Source: Erysipelotrichaceae bacterium OPF54 (GTDB lineage: Bacteria; Bacillota_I; Bacilli_A; Erysipelotrichales; Erysipelotrichaceae). From it: DNA of 64,000 bases. This document shows positions 26,475 to 34,674 of this stretch, in pieces (the first letter of the stretch is position 1; the number at the start of each line of letters is the position of its first letter). A program made the translations under genes and the position numbers. A model generated the notes under the pieces. That model was not told the DNA's origin. It made no database searches and worked only from the letters and a program-made list of their open reading frames with translations. The DNA lies in contig BQKD01000001.1 of the NCBI GenBank assembly GCA_022834735.1, positions 1,465,659 through 1,529,658 of the forward strand. The letters run 5' to 3'.

Positions 26475-27104
26475 TTAAAACCCGAGGTCTTCGTTCACGA
26501 GAATGACGTGAATGCGTCCCCGATGTTTTGAATAGCGCGTGATCAGAAACTGGCAGCAGATCGTATCGGGGCACAGGCAGTCGAAACAGGCGCCCGTCTT
26601 ACGGCATGGCGTGTCGATATCGAAGCGCTGGGCATTCATCGGAGCGGCGGTATTGCGCGCCCGTTTCAAAGCCGCGTTCACATCGGCGCAAACCTTGTTC
26701 ATTCCTACGATAAAGATCACTTTTCTCGGACCGAACGCTATGGCCGACACCCGGTTGGAATTGCCGTCTATATTGACGAGGACGCCATTCTGGCTTAGCG
26801 CATTCGCGCCGGCAAGGAATACATCGGCATCGTACGCTTTCAGAGCAGCCGCCCGTTTGTCGTCATACGCATCGCGGTCGATGAAATCATACTTTCCTTT
26901 TTTCAGCACCTCTTTCAATCCGATCTCTTCGATGCTCGTTCCTCCGCCCATCGTGACCGTCGTGCCTTCCGGGATGAGCTCCAGGGCCGTTTTCACAGCT
27001 TCTTCTTTGTTCGCTGCATAATAGCCGGTCATATTGCGATTCTCCAGGTTCTTGATCACTGTAGCGGCGAGCCGTTCGTTTCTTCTGAATACATTTTCGT
27101 TCAT
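26475..27104 (-). CDS. LUD-domain protein (LutC/DUF162-like)
   Basis: A 209-residue protein with the lactate-utilisation fold: VTMGGGTSIEEIGLKEVLKKG, DADVFLAGANALSQNGVLVNIDGNSNRVSAIAFGPRKVIFIVGMNKV, and a C-terminal CFDCLCPDTICC cysteine cluster that could bind an iron-sulfur cluster. No lutA or lutB is adjacent, so a role in lactate oxidation is not supported; stand-alone members of this family are common in anaerobic Bacillota. GAGGAGAGAG precedes the ATG. Confidence 0.85.
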   Translation of the reverse strand: MNENVFRRNERLAATVIKNLENRNMTGYYAANKEEAVKTALELIPEGTTVTMGGGTSIEEIGLKEVLKKGKYDFIDRDAYDDKRAAALKAYDADVFLAGANALSQNGVLVNIDGNSNRVSAIAFGPRKVIFIVGMNKVCADVNAALKRARNTAAPMNAQRFDIDTPCRKTGACFDCLCPDTICCQFLITRYSKHRGRIHVILVNEDLGF

Positions 27105-27137
27105 ACACTCTCTCCTCGTTTTTGACTATTATAGCAC

Positions 27138-27162
27138 ACAAAAAAAAGCCCGAACGGGCTTC
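27138..27162 (-). terminator. Intrinsic terminator of the NlpC/P60-like gene
   Basis: Minus-strand AAGCCCG/CGGGCTT stem with a 2-nt gap and a long T-run. Confidence 0.85.
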
Positions 27163-27169
27163 TTTCGTA

Positions 27170-28126
27170 TTAGCGGGCGACGTGTACGTAGCCTACGAGC
27201 GCATTGGAGCATTCGACCGTCGAAATAACTGTCTGGTTTCCAAGCCAGCCTCCATGGACTGCCTGTCCGTTGCCGATATAAAGGGCAACATGTCCACTGT
27301 AGATGATGATGTCTCCGGGCACCGGATCATTCGTAAAGGAACCGAGCTGGGCATATTCGGCAGGCCAGCCGTGAAAGTCGATCCCTACGGCTTTGAGCGC
27401 ATTGGTCACGAGCATCGTGCAGTCCTGGTATGTGCCGACCTGAGCGATGGCTGCCTGCGCGATCCGGTCATAAAAATCATCTTTTTCGACAATGACGTTC
27501 ATCGTTTTTTCGGACGTATTGCCTGCCTGGTCTTTTGCGCTGATCGAAACCGTATACTCTCCGGCCTTGGAAAAATCCACAGCCTGATCGATCGCAAGAT
27601 CTACTTTGCCGGTATTGTCGGATGCGCTGATCAGACTTTCCAGATCGACCGGAGAATTCTCATAGGTCGTGACTGTGTCCTGCGCTTCGATCACTGGCGC
27701 CTGTTCATCGCGCACCTCGATGACTGCGTTCCTGACAGAAATGATATCTTTTGCGGATGAAAGCAAATTGCTGGCTGTCAGCGTGCCGGATGCGGCTTTG
27801 TCGCTTTCCCCTTTCATTGCCATCTTCACGGCCTGATATCCTTCTTTTTCCAGATCGAGTCCTTTGATCTCGATAATGGTATCTTCGCTCACATACTGCA
27901 GCGTGCTGCCTTTTTTCCTGAAAGTGAATCCTTCCAGATCTTTATTGAATGCTTTTTCTACAATTTCTGTTAATGAATTTTCATCTTTATATGCTGCCTG
28001 ATAATACGACATGGGTGAATGAACGGTCGTATTGTTCACGTTCTGTTCGGCGGCCATCGCCGGGACAAAACTGGTGAAACTGAGTGCAAGTGCAGCGGCA
28101 AAACCTAATTTTGATCCATTCTTCAT
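27170..28126 (-). CDS. Secreted NlpC/P60-like peptidase with Ig-like domain
   Basis: A 318-residue exported protein: signal peptide ending near AMAAEQ (residues 1-26), a region of unknown fold, an Ig-like domain at about 150-215 (DEQAPVIEAQDTVTTYENSP ... KAGEYTVSISAKDQAGNTS) and a C-terminal NlpC/P60-like domain (about 220-318). The catalytic Cys is in TYQDCTMLVTNAL and the His in YSGHVALYIG; a third polar residue follows in AVHGGW. Such enzymes cut peptidoglycan stem peptides. It is monocistronic, with a GAGGAAA ribosome binding site. Confidence 0.85.
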   Translation of the reverse strand: MKNGSKLGFAAALALSFTSFVPAMAAEQNVNNTTVHSPMSYYQAAYKDENSLTEIVEKAFNKDLEGFTFRKKGSTLQYVSEDTIIEIKGLDLEKEGYQAVKMAMKGESDKAASGTLTASNLLSSAKDIISVRNAVIEVRDEQAPVIEAQDTVTTYENSPVDLESLISASDNTGKVDLAIDQAVDFSKAGEYTVSISAKDQAGNTSEKTMNVIVEKDDFYDRIAQAAIAQVGTYQDCTMLVTNALKAVGIDFHGWPAEYAQLGSFTNDPVPGDIIIYSGHVALYIGNGQAVHGGWLGNQTVISTVECSNALVGYVHVAR

Positions 28127-28283
28127 AGTTAGATTTCCTCCTGTTTTATTCAGTCTGAATTCGGACTTCTGAATTCACAAGTCAGGAATCTACAGGATAG
28201 AAATCAATTATGCAAGCATATTTGTTGATTTTCTACATTATTTCGATTATATTTATTGGCTTTTCCGTTTTGTTTAAACAAAT

Positions 28284-28307
28284 TAAAAAGGACAGACAAA
28301 TCTGCCC
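28284..28307 (-). terminator. Terminator hairpin between the amylase and NlpC/P60-like genes
   Basis: Minus-strand GGGCAGA/TCTGTCC stem (one G-T pair), TTTG loop and six T, 14 bp past the amylase stop codon. Confidence 0.8.
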
Positions 28308-28321
28308 TTAAATTGTGCAAC

Positions 28322-29632
28322 TTATTTTTCGCGCTTCAGGATGCGTGCGCTCCGGGCATCGATCGTGACCTGACTGCTGATGAGCACATCCTCGTTTTCA
28401 TGAAGAAGATCGGTCATCGTGCCTGCATAATTCACGCCAAGGACGGCGGGCTGCTCATCGAGATTGATACATGTCCAGATGACTTCCTTTTCGTTTTCGC
28501 GCGCATAGATACATGCGGTATTGGTGAGCGCGACCTGGGCATAGGAGCCGTCGATCAGCGCGCTTTGCTGATGGTGGATATCGATCAGTTTCCTGATCGT
28601 ATCGGTCAGCTCATTGCGCTGCAGCTCTTTCACTTCAGGACGCAAGGCCGTATCGTCTGCGTTTTTCTTTCCTTCCATTCCCCATTCGCTGCCGTAATAT
28701 ATGCAGGGTATCCCTGGCATGGTCATGAGCATCGTATAGATGAGGGGCAGATTGGTTTTTACATTTAATATGGAGGCGATCCGCTCAACATCGTGATTGT
28801 CGACAAAATTGAACAGATGCTTGCCACGGTACAGGCACCACTGTTCATTGCCGAACTGCCGGTTGAACGAATACAGGATCTCGAAAAAATTGCGGGTATT
28901 GAAGCTTGAATACAGTCCTTTGTAGCATTCGTAGTTCGTGCATGAATCGAGCATTTGTTCGTTCATCCACTGATTGTAGTCGCCATGGAGCGTTTCGCCC
29001 ATCAGAAAGAAATCCGGGCAAAGCTGTTTTGCGTAGGTGTGCAGGGCGCGCAGAAAATCCGGTGCCAGACAATACGCTACATCAAGACGCAATCCGTCGA
29101 TATCGAACGTATCGATCCAGTATTTGACGGTTTCGAGAAGATAGTGGACGACGTCGGGATTGTTCAGGTTGAGCTTGACCAGATTGTTGTTGCCTTCCCA
29201 GTTCTGATAGGACAGATGGTCGCCGTAATTGTTGTCTGCGTAAAAATCGATCATGAACCAGTCTTTGTAAGGCGAGGCTTCCCTGTTTTTCAGCACGTCG
29301 AGAAAGGGTGCGAATTCACGTCCCACATGATTGAACACGCCATCGAGAATGACGCGGATGCCGGCTTGATGACAATGGCTGACAAAGCGCGCGAGGTCGT
29401 CATTGTCGCCAAGTCTTGTATCGACCTGACGGTAGTCGGTCGTATCGTATCCGTGGGAGATCGATTCGAAGACCGGATTGAGCAGGATACAGTCGATCCC
29501 CAGCTCGTTCAAGGCCGGGATCCACGAAGAAAGCCGTTCCAGCCGGTGAGCAGGCTGATGATCATTTTCAAAGGGCGCACCGCAGGCGCCCAGGGGATAA
29601 ATTTGATAAAAAACACTGGATTCAAACCACAT
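28322..29632 (-). CDS. GH13 alpha-amylase family glycosidase (cytoplasmic)
   Basis: A 436-residue (beta/alpha)8 glycosidase. The four conserved regions are visible: DGVFNH, GLRLDVAYC (nucleophile Asp), GETLHGD (acid/base Glu) and FVDNHD (third Asp). No signal peptide or carbohydrate-binding module is present, so it acts on imported maltodextrins or related oligosaccharides; the neopullulanase/cyclodextrinase branch is the nearest feel, without the usual N-terminal domain. Its ATG is one base after the stop of the upstream membrane-protein gene. Confidence 0.9.
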   Translation of the reverse strand: MWFESSVFYQIYPLGACGAPFENDHQPAHRLERLSSWIPALNELGIDCILLNPVFESISHGYDTTDYRQVDTRLGDNDDLARFVSHCHQAGIRVILDGVFNHVGREFAPFLDVLKNREASPYKDWFMIDFYADNNYGDHLSYQNWEGNNNLVKLNLNNPDVVHYLLETVKYWIDTFDIDGLRLDVAYCLAPDFLRALHTYAKQLCPDFFLMGETLHGDYNQWMNEQMLDSCTNYECYKGLYSSFNTRNFFEILYSFNRQFGNEQWCLYRGKHLFNFVDNHDVERIASILNVKTNLPLIYTMLMTMPGIPCIYYGSEWGMEGKKNADDTALRPEVKELQRNELTDTIRKLIDIHHQQSALIDGSYAQVALTNTACIYARENEKEVIWTCINLDEQPAVLGVNYAGTMTDLLHENEDVLISSQVTIDARSARILKREK

Positions 29633-29633
29633 T

Positions 29634-30059
29634 TCAGTTCCTCTTTTCCATTTCGTGCCGGATCGTCGAGTACAGCTGTTCGGTCTGTTCCAAAGACGGC
29701 AGATTGAAAACGATTTTCTGCTGACCGGTTGTCAAAAGGACATAATCCGGATGGGTAAGATAAATATACGCATGACATTTGCCGATGTCTTTATAATTGG
29801 CAGGGCCGTTGTAGTATTCATCGAATTCGAGACCTTCCTGCTTTCCTTGCCGGATCAGATCGTAGTTTTTCAGCATCGTTAAAGACACGATGTCCTTATA
29901 CTGGATCTGGTCATAGGTAAGACCGTCAAATTCGACAAAATATTTTGTGCACCCGATATCGGCGGGCGCGGTCTCGTCGCTGTCGAGCGCGACCCCCATC
30001 ATGAGCGCCAGAAAGCTGAACATGAACGCATAAACAAAAAACCAGCACGATTTACTCAT
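29634..30059 (-). CDS. Small membrane-anchored protein, PH-like fold possible
   Basis: A 141-residue protein with one N-terminal membrane helix (WFFVYAFMFSFLALMMGVAL) and a soluble part rich in beta strands (DQIQYKDIVSLTMLKNYDLI, CHAYIYLTHPDYVLLTTGQQKIVFNL) resembling bacterial PH-like domains. No function is assigned. It abuts the amylase gene and lies 39 bp after sortase, so it may be co-transcribed with both. Confidence 0.65.
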   Translation of the reverse strand: MSKSCWFFVYAFMFSFLALMMGVALDSDETAPADIGCTKYFVEFDGLTYDQIQYKDIVSLTMLKNYDLIRQGKQEGLEFDEYYNGPANYKDIGKCHAYIYLTHPDYVLLTTGQQKIVFNLPSLEQTEQLYSTIRHEMEKRN

Positions 30060-30098
30060 ATTCCTATTTTCTCATAAAAATGACCATTCGTCATGTAT

Positions 30099-30593
30099 TT
30101 AGATCCTTTCGCTGCTTTGGCACATGCAGGCGCGGACCGTGATGCGCGCCTGTCCATAGGGCGTACACGTAAAAAGGGTCAGTGCGTAGGATGTGTCGGT
30201 CATGCGTTCCACTTCATCGGGCTGCACGACACGATATTCGTAACGAAAGCGGCTGGTGTCGATACGGCCGAAATGGCAGTCGGCGTTGTGGGCGCACAGG
30301 ATCATATGGCCTGAATCATTCATATACAGACAGGGTGCCTGCTCCATGGCCCGCTGGCTGTACGTGGAAAATACGGGCAGCTGCAGATCGAGCGCAGGGA
30401 TCCGCAGGACTCCCATATAGGGCGTGTCCGAAAGCTGGCCCTTGTTGGATGATTCCATGACGGATACGGTCTGTCTTGCCCATGCGGTTTTGATCGCATC
30501 GTTTTGATGGCTGACGATCTGCACGATCAGCGCGGCCGCGATCAGCAGGATGCCGGTATAAATTAGCCATGTGCCTTTTCTAGTGTTTTTCAT
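30099..30593 (-). CDS. Compact sortase
   Basis: A 164-residue sortase-like transpeptidase with an N-terminal membrane anchor (residues 8-28). The catalytic triad is present: H102 in ILCAHNADCHFG, C143 in LTLFTCTPYG and R150 in ARITVRA. The His-to-Cys distance is 41 residues against roughly 60 in well-known sortases, so a strand-loop segment is missing. Its start overlaps the stop of the adjacent LPXTG gene by 14 bp, the usual arrangement of a dedicated pilin sortase. The substrates beside it are frameshifted, so its present role is doubtful. Confidence 0.8.
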   Translation of the reverse strand: MKNTRKGTWLIYTGILLIAAALIVQIVSHQNDAIKTAWARQTVSVMESSNKGQLSDTPYMGVLRIPALDLQLPVFSTYSQRAMEQAPCLYMNDSGHMILCAHNADCHFGRIDTSRFRYEYRVVQPDEVERMTDTSYALTLFTCTPYGQARITVRACMCQSSERI

Positions 30594-31103
30594 CGTGTTT
30601 TCGGATCCACGTTCCGCTCAGGATGCAGCCGATCCCGAAAGCGGCCAGGATCTGGGCGATCCACTGGCTCGTTCCGGTGTATGGAAGCTGGTCGCCTTCT
30701 GGTGTGACGGCTGACGGAATATCCGGAGGCTGAACGATCTTTTCTGTTTTGGGATACTCTGCCACATCATACGGTTCCTGGCCGGGAATGATGACGACAT
30801 GGCTTTCAAACGCGTTCTGTCCGGAAGAATGCGCTGTCTGCTTCACGATATAGGAAGCGGGCGCAAGATGGTCGAAAATGATCTTTCCGGATGCATCGGC
30901 TGTCCACTCAATAACGGGCTGGCAGGCATTCTGGTTCGCGTCTTCTACCGTGCAGGACTGGCTGTCATAAATATAAAGTGCGGCCTGGCGCCGGGATCGT
31001 CAAGATGGATCGTCAGACTTCCTTCTTCCTGCGCGCCATGGACAGGAAGAAGGAAGATGTCCATGAAAAACAAGGTTAAAAAAATCAGCTCAAACTTCTT
31101 CAC
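30580..31103 (-). pseudogene. SpaA/Cna-B-type LPXTG surface protein, frameshifted
   Basis: Read from GTG at 31103, the product starts with a signal peptide (VKKFELIFLTLFF...VHGAQ) and the typical GSLTIHLDDPGA, then hits a stop. Shifting frame near 30990 restores ALYIYDSQSC, the Cna-B strand pattern IIFDHLAPASYIVKQT, and a full sorting signal LPYTG with membrane helix and RKHDEKH tail. A single missing base, most likely a C in the GGCGCC run, explains it. The intact form would be about 174 residues. The gene overlaps both neighbours. Confidence 0.75.
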
Positions 31104-32168
31104 GTTTCTTCCTTCCCTTCCATTTTGTTATTAAAAGATAAAGGAGCATGACAAGCATTCCAAGGCACAAAAAGATACGTGGCCATGGGATCACGAACGG
31201 TTTCTTTCTGTTGTCGGGCTGGACGCGGTGTCCGCGCCCGAACCCGACTCGTAGGAAAAAGCAATGTTCTTTCCCTGTTCTATAACCGTGTGGCCCGTGA
31301 TCACAAAACCTTTCGTCTTTGGTTCCCATGATTCTTTTTTCCATACAAGATCGATCACGCCGGAAGTGAAGCCGTTCTCATTTTTATTGATCTCGCTCTC
31401 CTTCAGGCCGAACGCATCCATGACCGCTTTCTCCAGCTGTTCTTTCTGCTCCGGCGAAAAATACGGATCCTCGCCGCTCAACGTATCCTCATACGTCCAG
31501 CCCGGCTGAAGCGAAGTGTACGAAAGATCGATCAGCACATTCCATCGGGCCTGCATCGGATCATTTCCCGAAGCCAGGATCCCGATCCCTTCTTTGATCA
31601 AGGGATCGTACTGCTCGCATTCCGGAATATAAACGCCCGTTTCCTGCTCGATGCTTTCGTCCCCCTTTTCGAGCACCGCCTTATTGACAGCCTGCTGCCA
31701 GCCCAGAAGCACCTCTTCCTTTGTCGTACAAGTGATCGTATATGTCGTATGATCTTCCTGTTCAAATCGATAAGGAAGCTCGATCGTATCTTTTCCATCG
31801 ACAGGTGGCGCGATGTCGGCTTCGAGCCGCAGATCCGTTTCATTGAACACATCCTTCAGCGTCCAGCCGTTCAGATCTTCTTTCGCCTCGTTCACCACGA
31901 TGGTCCACGTGATCGTCCCGTCCGCGTTTTTCGTGCCCCTTTTTTCAGCATCGAATAGGTATACGTCAGATCCGGGCCCCACGTGCCTGCTGTGCTGGAT
32001 CCTGTCTGTATCTCGACATAGTTTTTCAGGGTATTGTTTTCATTATTATCTGTCTTTTGCAGGACCATCTCATAAGCGATCGCATAGGATTCTCCCTTTT
32101 TCAGACCAGGAAGCGTCACCGAAAACGAATCATCGTTCCATGTTTTCCATTTTTTCGACCTATCACGC
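31090..32168 (-). pseudogene. Truncated, frameshifted surface adhesin or pilin gene
   Basis: Three consecutive frames form one protein: WKTWNDDSFSVTLPGL...TYTYSMLKKG (to about 31940), then TKNADGTITWTIVVNEAK ... IAFSYESGSG (to about 31215), then NRKKPFVIPWPRIFLCLG...KWKGRKKREEV, a C-terminal membrane anchor. Each junction needs one extra base; the first lies in an A6G4 run. The 5' end with start codon and signal peptide is absent: the fragment begins right after the ybaK terminator. The repeated 'TWTIVVN...DLNGWTLKDVF' style is that of isopeptide-stabilised adhesin domains. Confidence 0.75.
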
Positions 32169-32172
32169 CACT

Positions 32173-32204
32173 AAAAAACCGCAGGATCCTTGATCATGCG
32201 GTTT
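32173..32204 (-). terminator. Intrinsic terminator of ybaK
   Basis: Minus-strand AAACCGCA/TGCGGTTT stem with a 13-nt loop and six T. Confidence 0.85.
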
Positions 32205-32213
32205 CATACAGAT

Positions 32214-32699
32214 TCAGGCAGAACGCACAAGATCCGCAAACTCAAGCGGGATGACCTTCGCTACCTCATTGGGATCCGCCTCGATCTGCAGACCGATCTT
32301 TCCTCCCGAAAAGAAGATCGTATCATACAGGATGGCATCCTCCTGCGCGAAGGTGCGGAACTGCTTTTTCATGCCAAGTGGAGAACATCCTCCCCGGATG
32401 TATCCGGTAATCTTCGTCAGATCCTTCAAATGGATCATTTCCGTGTTCTTCACGCCAGCCGCTCTGGCACATTTTTTAAAATCCAGTTCCTGATCGACCG
32501 GGATCATGAAGACCAGATACTCTTTCGTGTTCGCCTGGGCGACAAGCGTCTTGTAGACCCGCTCGACCGGTTCGCCAAGCATATGCGCCACATGCACCCC
32601 GTCGACCGGATCGTTTTTCGCGTGCTCATACATATGTTCGGTATACGGGATCCCTTTCGCCTCAAGCAATCGCATCGCATTCGTTTTTTCGTGTTTCAT
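32214..32699 (-). CDS. ybaK: YbaK/EbsC-type aminoacyl-tRNA deacylase
   Basis: A 161-residue editing-domain protein that in known cases hydrolyses Cys-tRNA(Pro) or similar mischarged tRNAs. Family blocks are seen: TNAMRLLEAKGIPY, VYKTLVAQ, FMIPVDQELDFKKCARAAG and GYIRGGCSPLGMKK. ATG at 32699 overlaps the stop of the ANTAR gene (ATGA); a much longer upstream frame is the ANTAR gene read in another phase. It ends the small operon GS-like/ANTAR/ybaK. Confidence 0.9.
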   Translation of the reverse strand: MKHEKTNAMRLLEAKGIPYTEHMYEHAKNDPVDGVHVAHMLGEPVERVYKTLVAQANTKEYLVFMIPVDQELDFKKCARAAGVKNTEMIHLKDLTKITGYIRGGCSPLGMKKQFRTFAQEDAILYDTIFFSGGKIGLQIEADPNEVAKVIPLEFADLVRSA

Positions 32700-33277
32700 A
32701 TATTCTGTTCTTTCCTTAGCTGCAGCTTGGCCAGAAGCCTTCCCGCCACCTGGACCTTGGTCATGCCGTTGTCCATCGCGCTTTTTTCGACATAGCGGTG
32801 CGCCTTCTGCTCGTTCCAGTGAAAATGATCCATAAGCTCCATCTTGCATCGGTCCACCGTCTTCAGATCGTTCAGCCGCTTCTGCGCCTTCGCGATCTTC
32901 GCTTCCAGAAGCGCCGTCTGATTCATGAACTGTTCGGTCAGCGCGATGACCTGGAGCATGGTCGCTTTCGGACACGGAACGACAAAGACGAGCACTTTGG
33001 AATCGCGCATCTGATACGCGACCTGATCATATACCGCAGCCCGGACAAGCAGGATCGTATAAATATCATACGACGAGGAAATATCCCGTATTTCCAGCGG
33101 CGGCAGCGTTTTCTGGACCCAGATGAGATCAAATTTCTCTTTCAGGAGCCGCTGCTTTATGTCTACCATACTCTGCACGCACACATACGGCAAGTAGAAT
33201 GTATTCGGGAACAGCTCCCGGAACAAAGGATCCTCTTTTTTATCGGAAACAATTAAAACCTTTTTCCTCTCCTTCAT
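32696..33277 (-). CDS. ANTAR-domain antitermination regulator (NitR-like)
   Basis: A 193-residue protein: residues about 1-110 form a receiver-like domain without a convincing phosphorylation pocket (KKVLIVSDKKEDPLF...VLVFVVPCP), then a coiled coil and a C-terminal ANTAR domain (KTVDRCKMELMDHFHWNEQKAHRYVEKSAMDNGMTKVQVAGRLL). ANTAR proteins bind paired RNA hairpins and prevent termination in nitrogen-related leaders. The gene is 11 bp downstream of the GS-like gene, an arrangement also known from clostridial glnA-nitR. The start at 33277 has only a weak ribosome binding site, consistent with coupling. Confidence 0.85.
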   Translation of the reverse strand: MKERKKVLIVSDKKEDPLFRELFPNTFYLPYVCVQSMVDIKQRLLKEKFDLIWVQKTLPPLEIRDISSSYDIYTILLVRAAVYDQVAYQMRDSKVLVFVVPCPKATMLQVIALTEQFMNQTALLEAKIAKAQKRLNDLKTVDRCKMELMDHFHWNEQKAHRYVEKSAMDNGMTKVQVAGRLLAKLQLRKEQNI

Positions 33278-33288
33278 AGATCGTTCAC

Positions 33289-34467
33289 TTACCGGTATAA
33301 GGTAATCATCCTTTCCGGAACGAAGCGGCGCACCCATTCGCTTTCATAGGCAAGGCCAAACGCCTCCTGCTTGCATTGAGGCAGCCTTTTGATCGTGCCC
33401 ACGTCGCATGAATTGTTGAGCGGCGCCTCGAGCGGCAGCTTCTTTTCGACCCCGTCAAGCCCGGCGTAGATGAGCAGCGAAAAGCTCAGATACGGATTGC
33501 ACATCGGATCGGGCGACCGAAGCTCGGCGACCCGCCTGTTCCTGCGGTCGATATGGATCAGCTCATGCAGATGATCGGTCGACCATCCGACATGGTCGGG
33601 CGCTTTCTGTTTTCCGAGCCGCTCGTACGACGATTCGCCCGGATTGAAAAAGAGCGTCAGCTCGCTGATATGTGCCAGGATGCCGGCCAGAAAATGATCG
33701 ATCGTCTCCTGCTCCATCGAGGACGAGAACTTCATCACGATATGCATGCCGTTGCCAGGCATCCCCTCGATCGGCTTAGGACCGAAATCCGCGTACAGAC
33801 CATTGCTTTCGGAAACCGTCCGCACGACCCATTTGAACATGGACGCTTCGTCCGCCGCCTGCAGCGGCAGGGAGGAATGAAAATCGATCTCCATCTGGCC
33901 CGGTCCGCACTGATGATACGACGCCTGCGGCTGCAGCCCCATCTGTCCCAGGGTCATGCACAGCTCGCGCCGGATGTTTTCTCCTTTATCCTCCGGCGCC
34001 ACATCCATATAACCGGCCTGATCGAGCGGTCTGGTCGTGCATCGGCCGGTTTCGTCAAGCAGGAACAGATAAAACTCAAACTGGGTCGAGAGATCAAAAT
34101 ACACATCCTGATCGGCCGACGCTTTCATCGCGTCCTTGAGCATGCGCCGGCAGTCGAGAGGATGCACCGCCTGATCCTGATCGAACAGATCGCAGATCAT
34201 GCAGATGACGCTGCCATCCACTGAACGCCACGGCAGGATCTTGGCCGAAGAAATATCCGGTCTCAGATACAGGGCGCGGTTTTCGGTCGACGTCAGACCG
34301 GGAAGCGCATTGGCATCGATCTCGATCCCATGTTTGAGCACTTTAGGCAGATGGTCAGGCAGGATCGAGATATTTCTCTGGATGCCGAAAACATCAAAAA
34401 ACGCCAGCCGGATAAAACGGACATCCTCCTCTTCTATAAATGTCAGTAAATCTTCTATGCTACTCAT
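33289..34467 (-). CDS. Glutamine synthetase homologue with lost catalytic residues
   Basis: A 392-residue GSI-type protein, about 50 residues shorter than normal. The fold markers remain (VRFIRLAFFDVFGIQRNIS, CGPGQMEIDF, GNGMHI with H242, AELRSPDPMCNPYL). Key positions differ: the ExE metal motif reads Q129-F-E131; HHEVA reads Y184-H-Q186-C-G; the catalytic flap glutamate in YEAP is K288 (Q-K-A-P); and the NRSxxIR phosphate/ATP segment reads DHLHELIHI. Classical glutamine synthesis is therefore unlikely. Together with the ANTAR gene it looks like a nitrogen-sensing or otherwise repurposed pseudoenzyme; another substrate cannot be excluded. Confidence 0.85.
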   Translation of the reverse strand: MSSIEDLLTFIEEEDVRFIRLAFFDVFGIQRNISILPDHLPKVLKHGIEIDANALPGLTSTENRALYLRPDISSAKILPWRSVDGSVICMICDLFDQDQAVHPLDCRRMLKDAMKASADQDVYFDLSTQFEFYLFLLDETGRCTTRPLDQAGYMDVAPEDKGENIRRELCMTLGQMGLQPQASYHQCGPGQMEIDFHSSLPLQAADEASMFKWVVRTVSESNGLYADFGPKPIEGMPGNGMHIVMKFSSSMEQETIDHFLAGILAHISELTLFFNPGESSYERLGKQKAPDHVGWSTDHLHELIHIDRRNRRVAELRSPDPMCNPYLSFSLLIYAGLDGVEKKLPLEAPLNNSCDVGTIKRLPQCKQEAFGLAYESEWVRRFVPERMITLYR

Positions 34468-34544
34468 ATATTATTCTCCATTCCTTCACATTATAATGTA
34501 ACGAAATGTAAATTAAAATACTTTCAGAAAATTTTTCAAAGTTG

Positions 34545-34572
34545 TTGACAAACGTTTTCATCCCGCTATAAT
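34545..34572 (+). promoter_or_regulatory. Promoter of glnN copy 2
   Basis: Consensus TTGACA (34545-34550), 16-bp spacer, consensus TATAAT (34567-34572). Predicted start about 34579, only a few bases before the leader hairpin. The divergent GS-like gene starts 78 bp away. Confidence 0.75.
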
Positions 34573-34582
34573 AAAGACATCA

Positions 34583-34654
34583 AACGGCAAAGGCGTCGTA
34601 AAAAGAGAGATCCGCAAGGATCAGGCTCTTTAACGACCGCTTTTGCCGTTTTTT
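34583..34654 (+). terminator. Leader terminator/attenuator between promoter and glnN copy 2
   Basis: A 25-nt arm (34583-34607, starting AACGGCAAA) pairs with 34626-34650 (ending TTTGCCGTT) apart from two single-base bulges, enclosing an inner GATCC-GCAA-GGATC hairpin (34609-34622). Six T follow, then the glnN ribosome binding site. It lies wholly downstream of a consensus promoter and upstream of the gene, so it must act as an attenuator, or release a 75-nt small RNA. I could not find the paired hexaloop hairpins expected for a canonical ANTAR target. Confidence 0.7.
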
Positions 34655-34674
34655 ATTCAAGAAGGAGAATCAAT

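Noticed and set aside
32700..32975. N-terminal extension of YbaK by 92 residues
   Set aside because: The extension is the ANTAR gene read in another frame; ATG at 32699 with ATGA coupling explains the start.
34573..34674. Canonical two-hairpin ANTAR binding site in the glnN leader
   Set aside because: Only one long hairpin with an inner GCAA-type loop is visible; the paired hexaloops with A at position 1 and G at position 4 were not found, so the ANTAR link is stated only as an inference.
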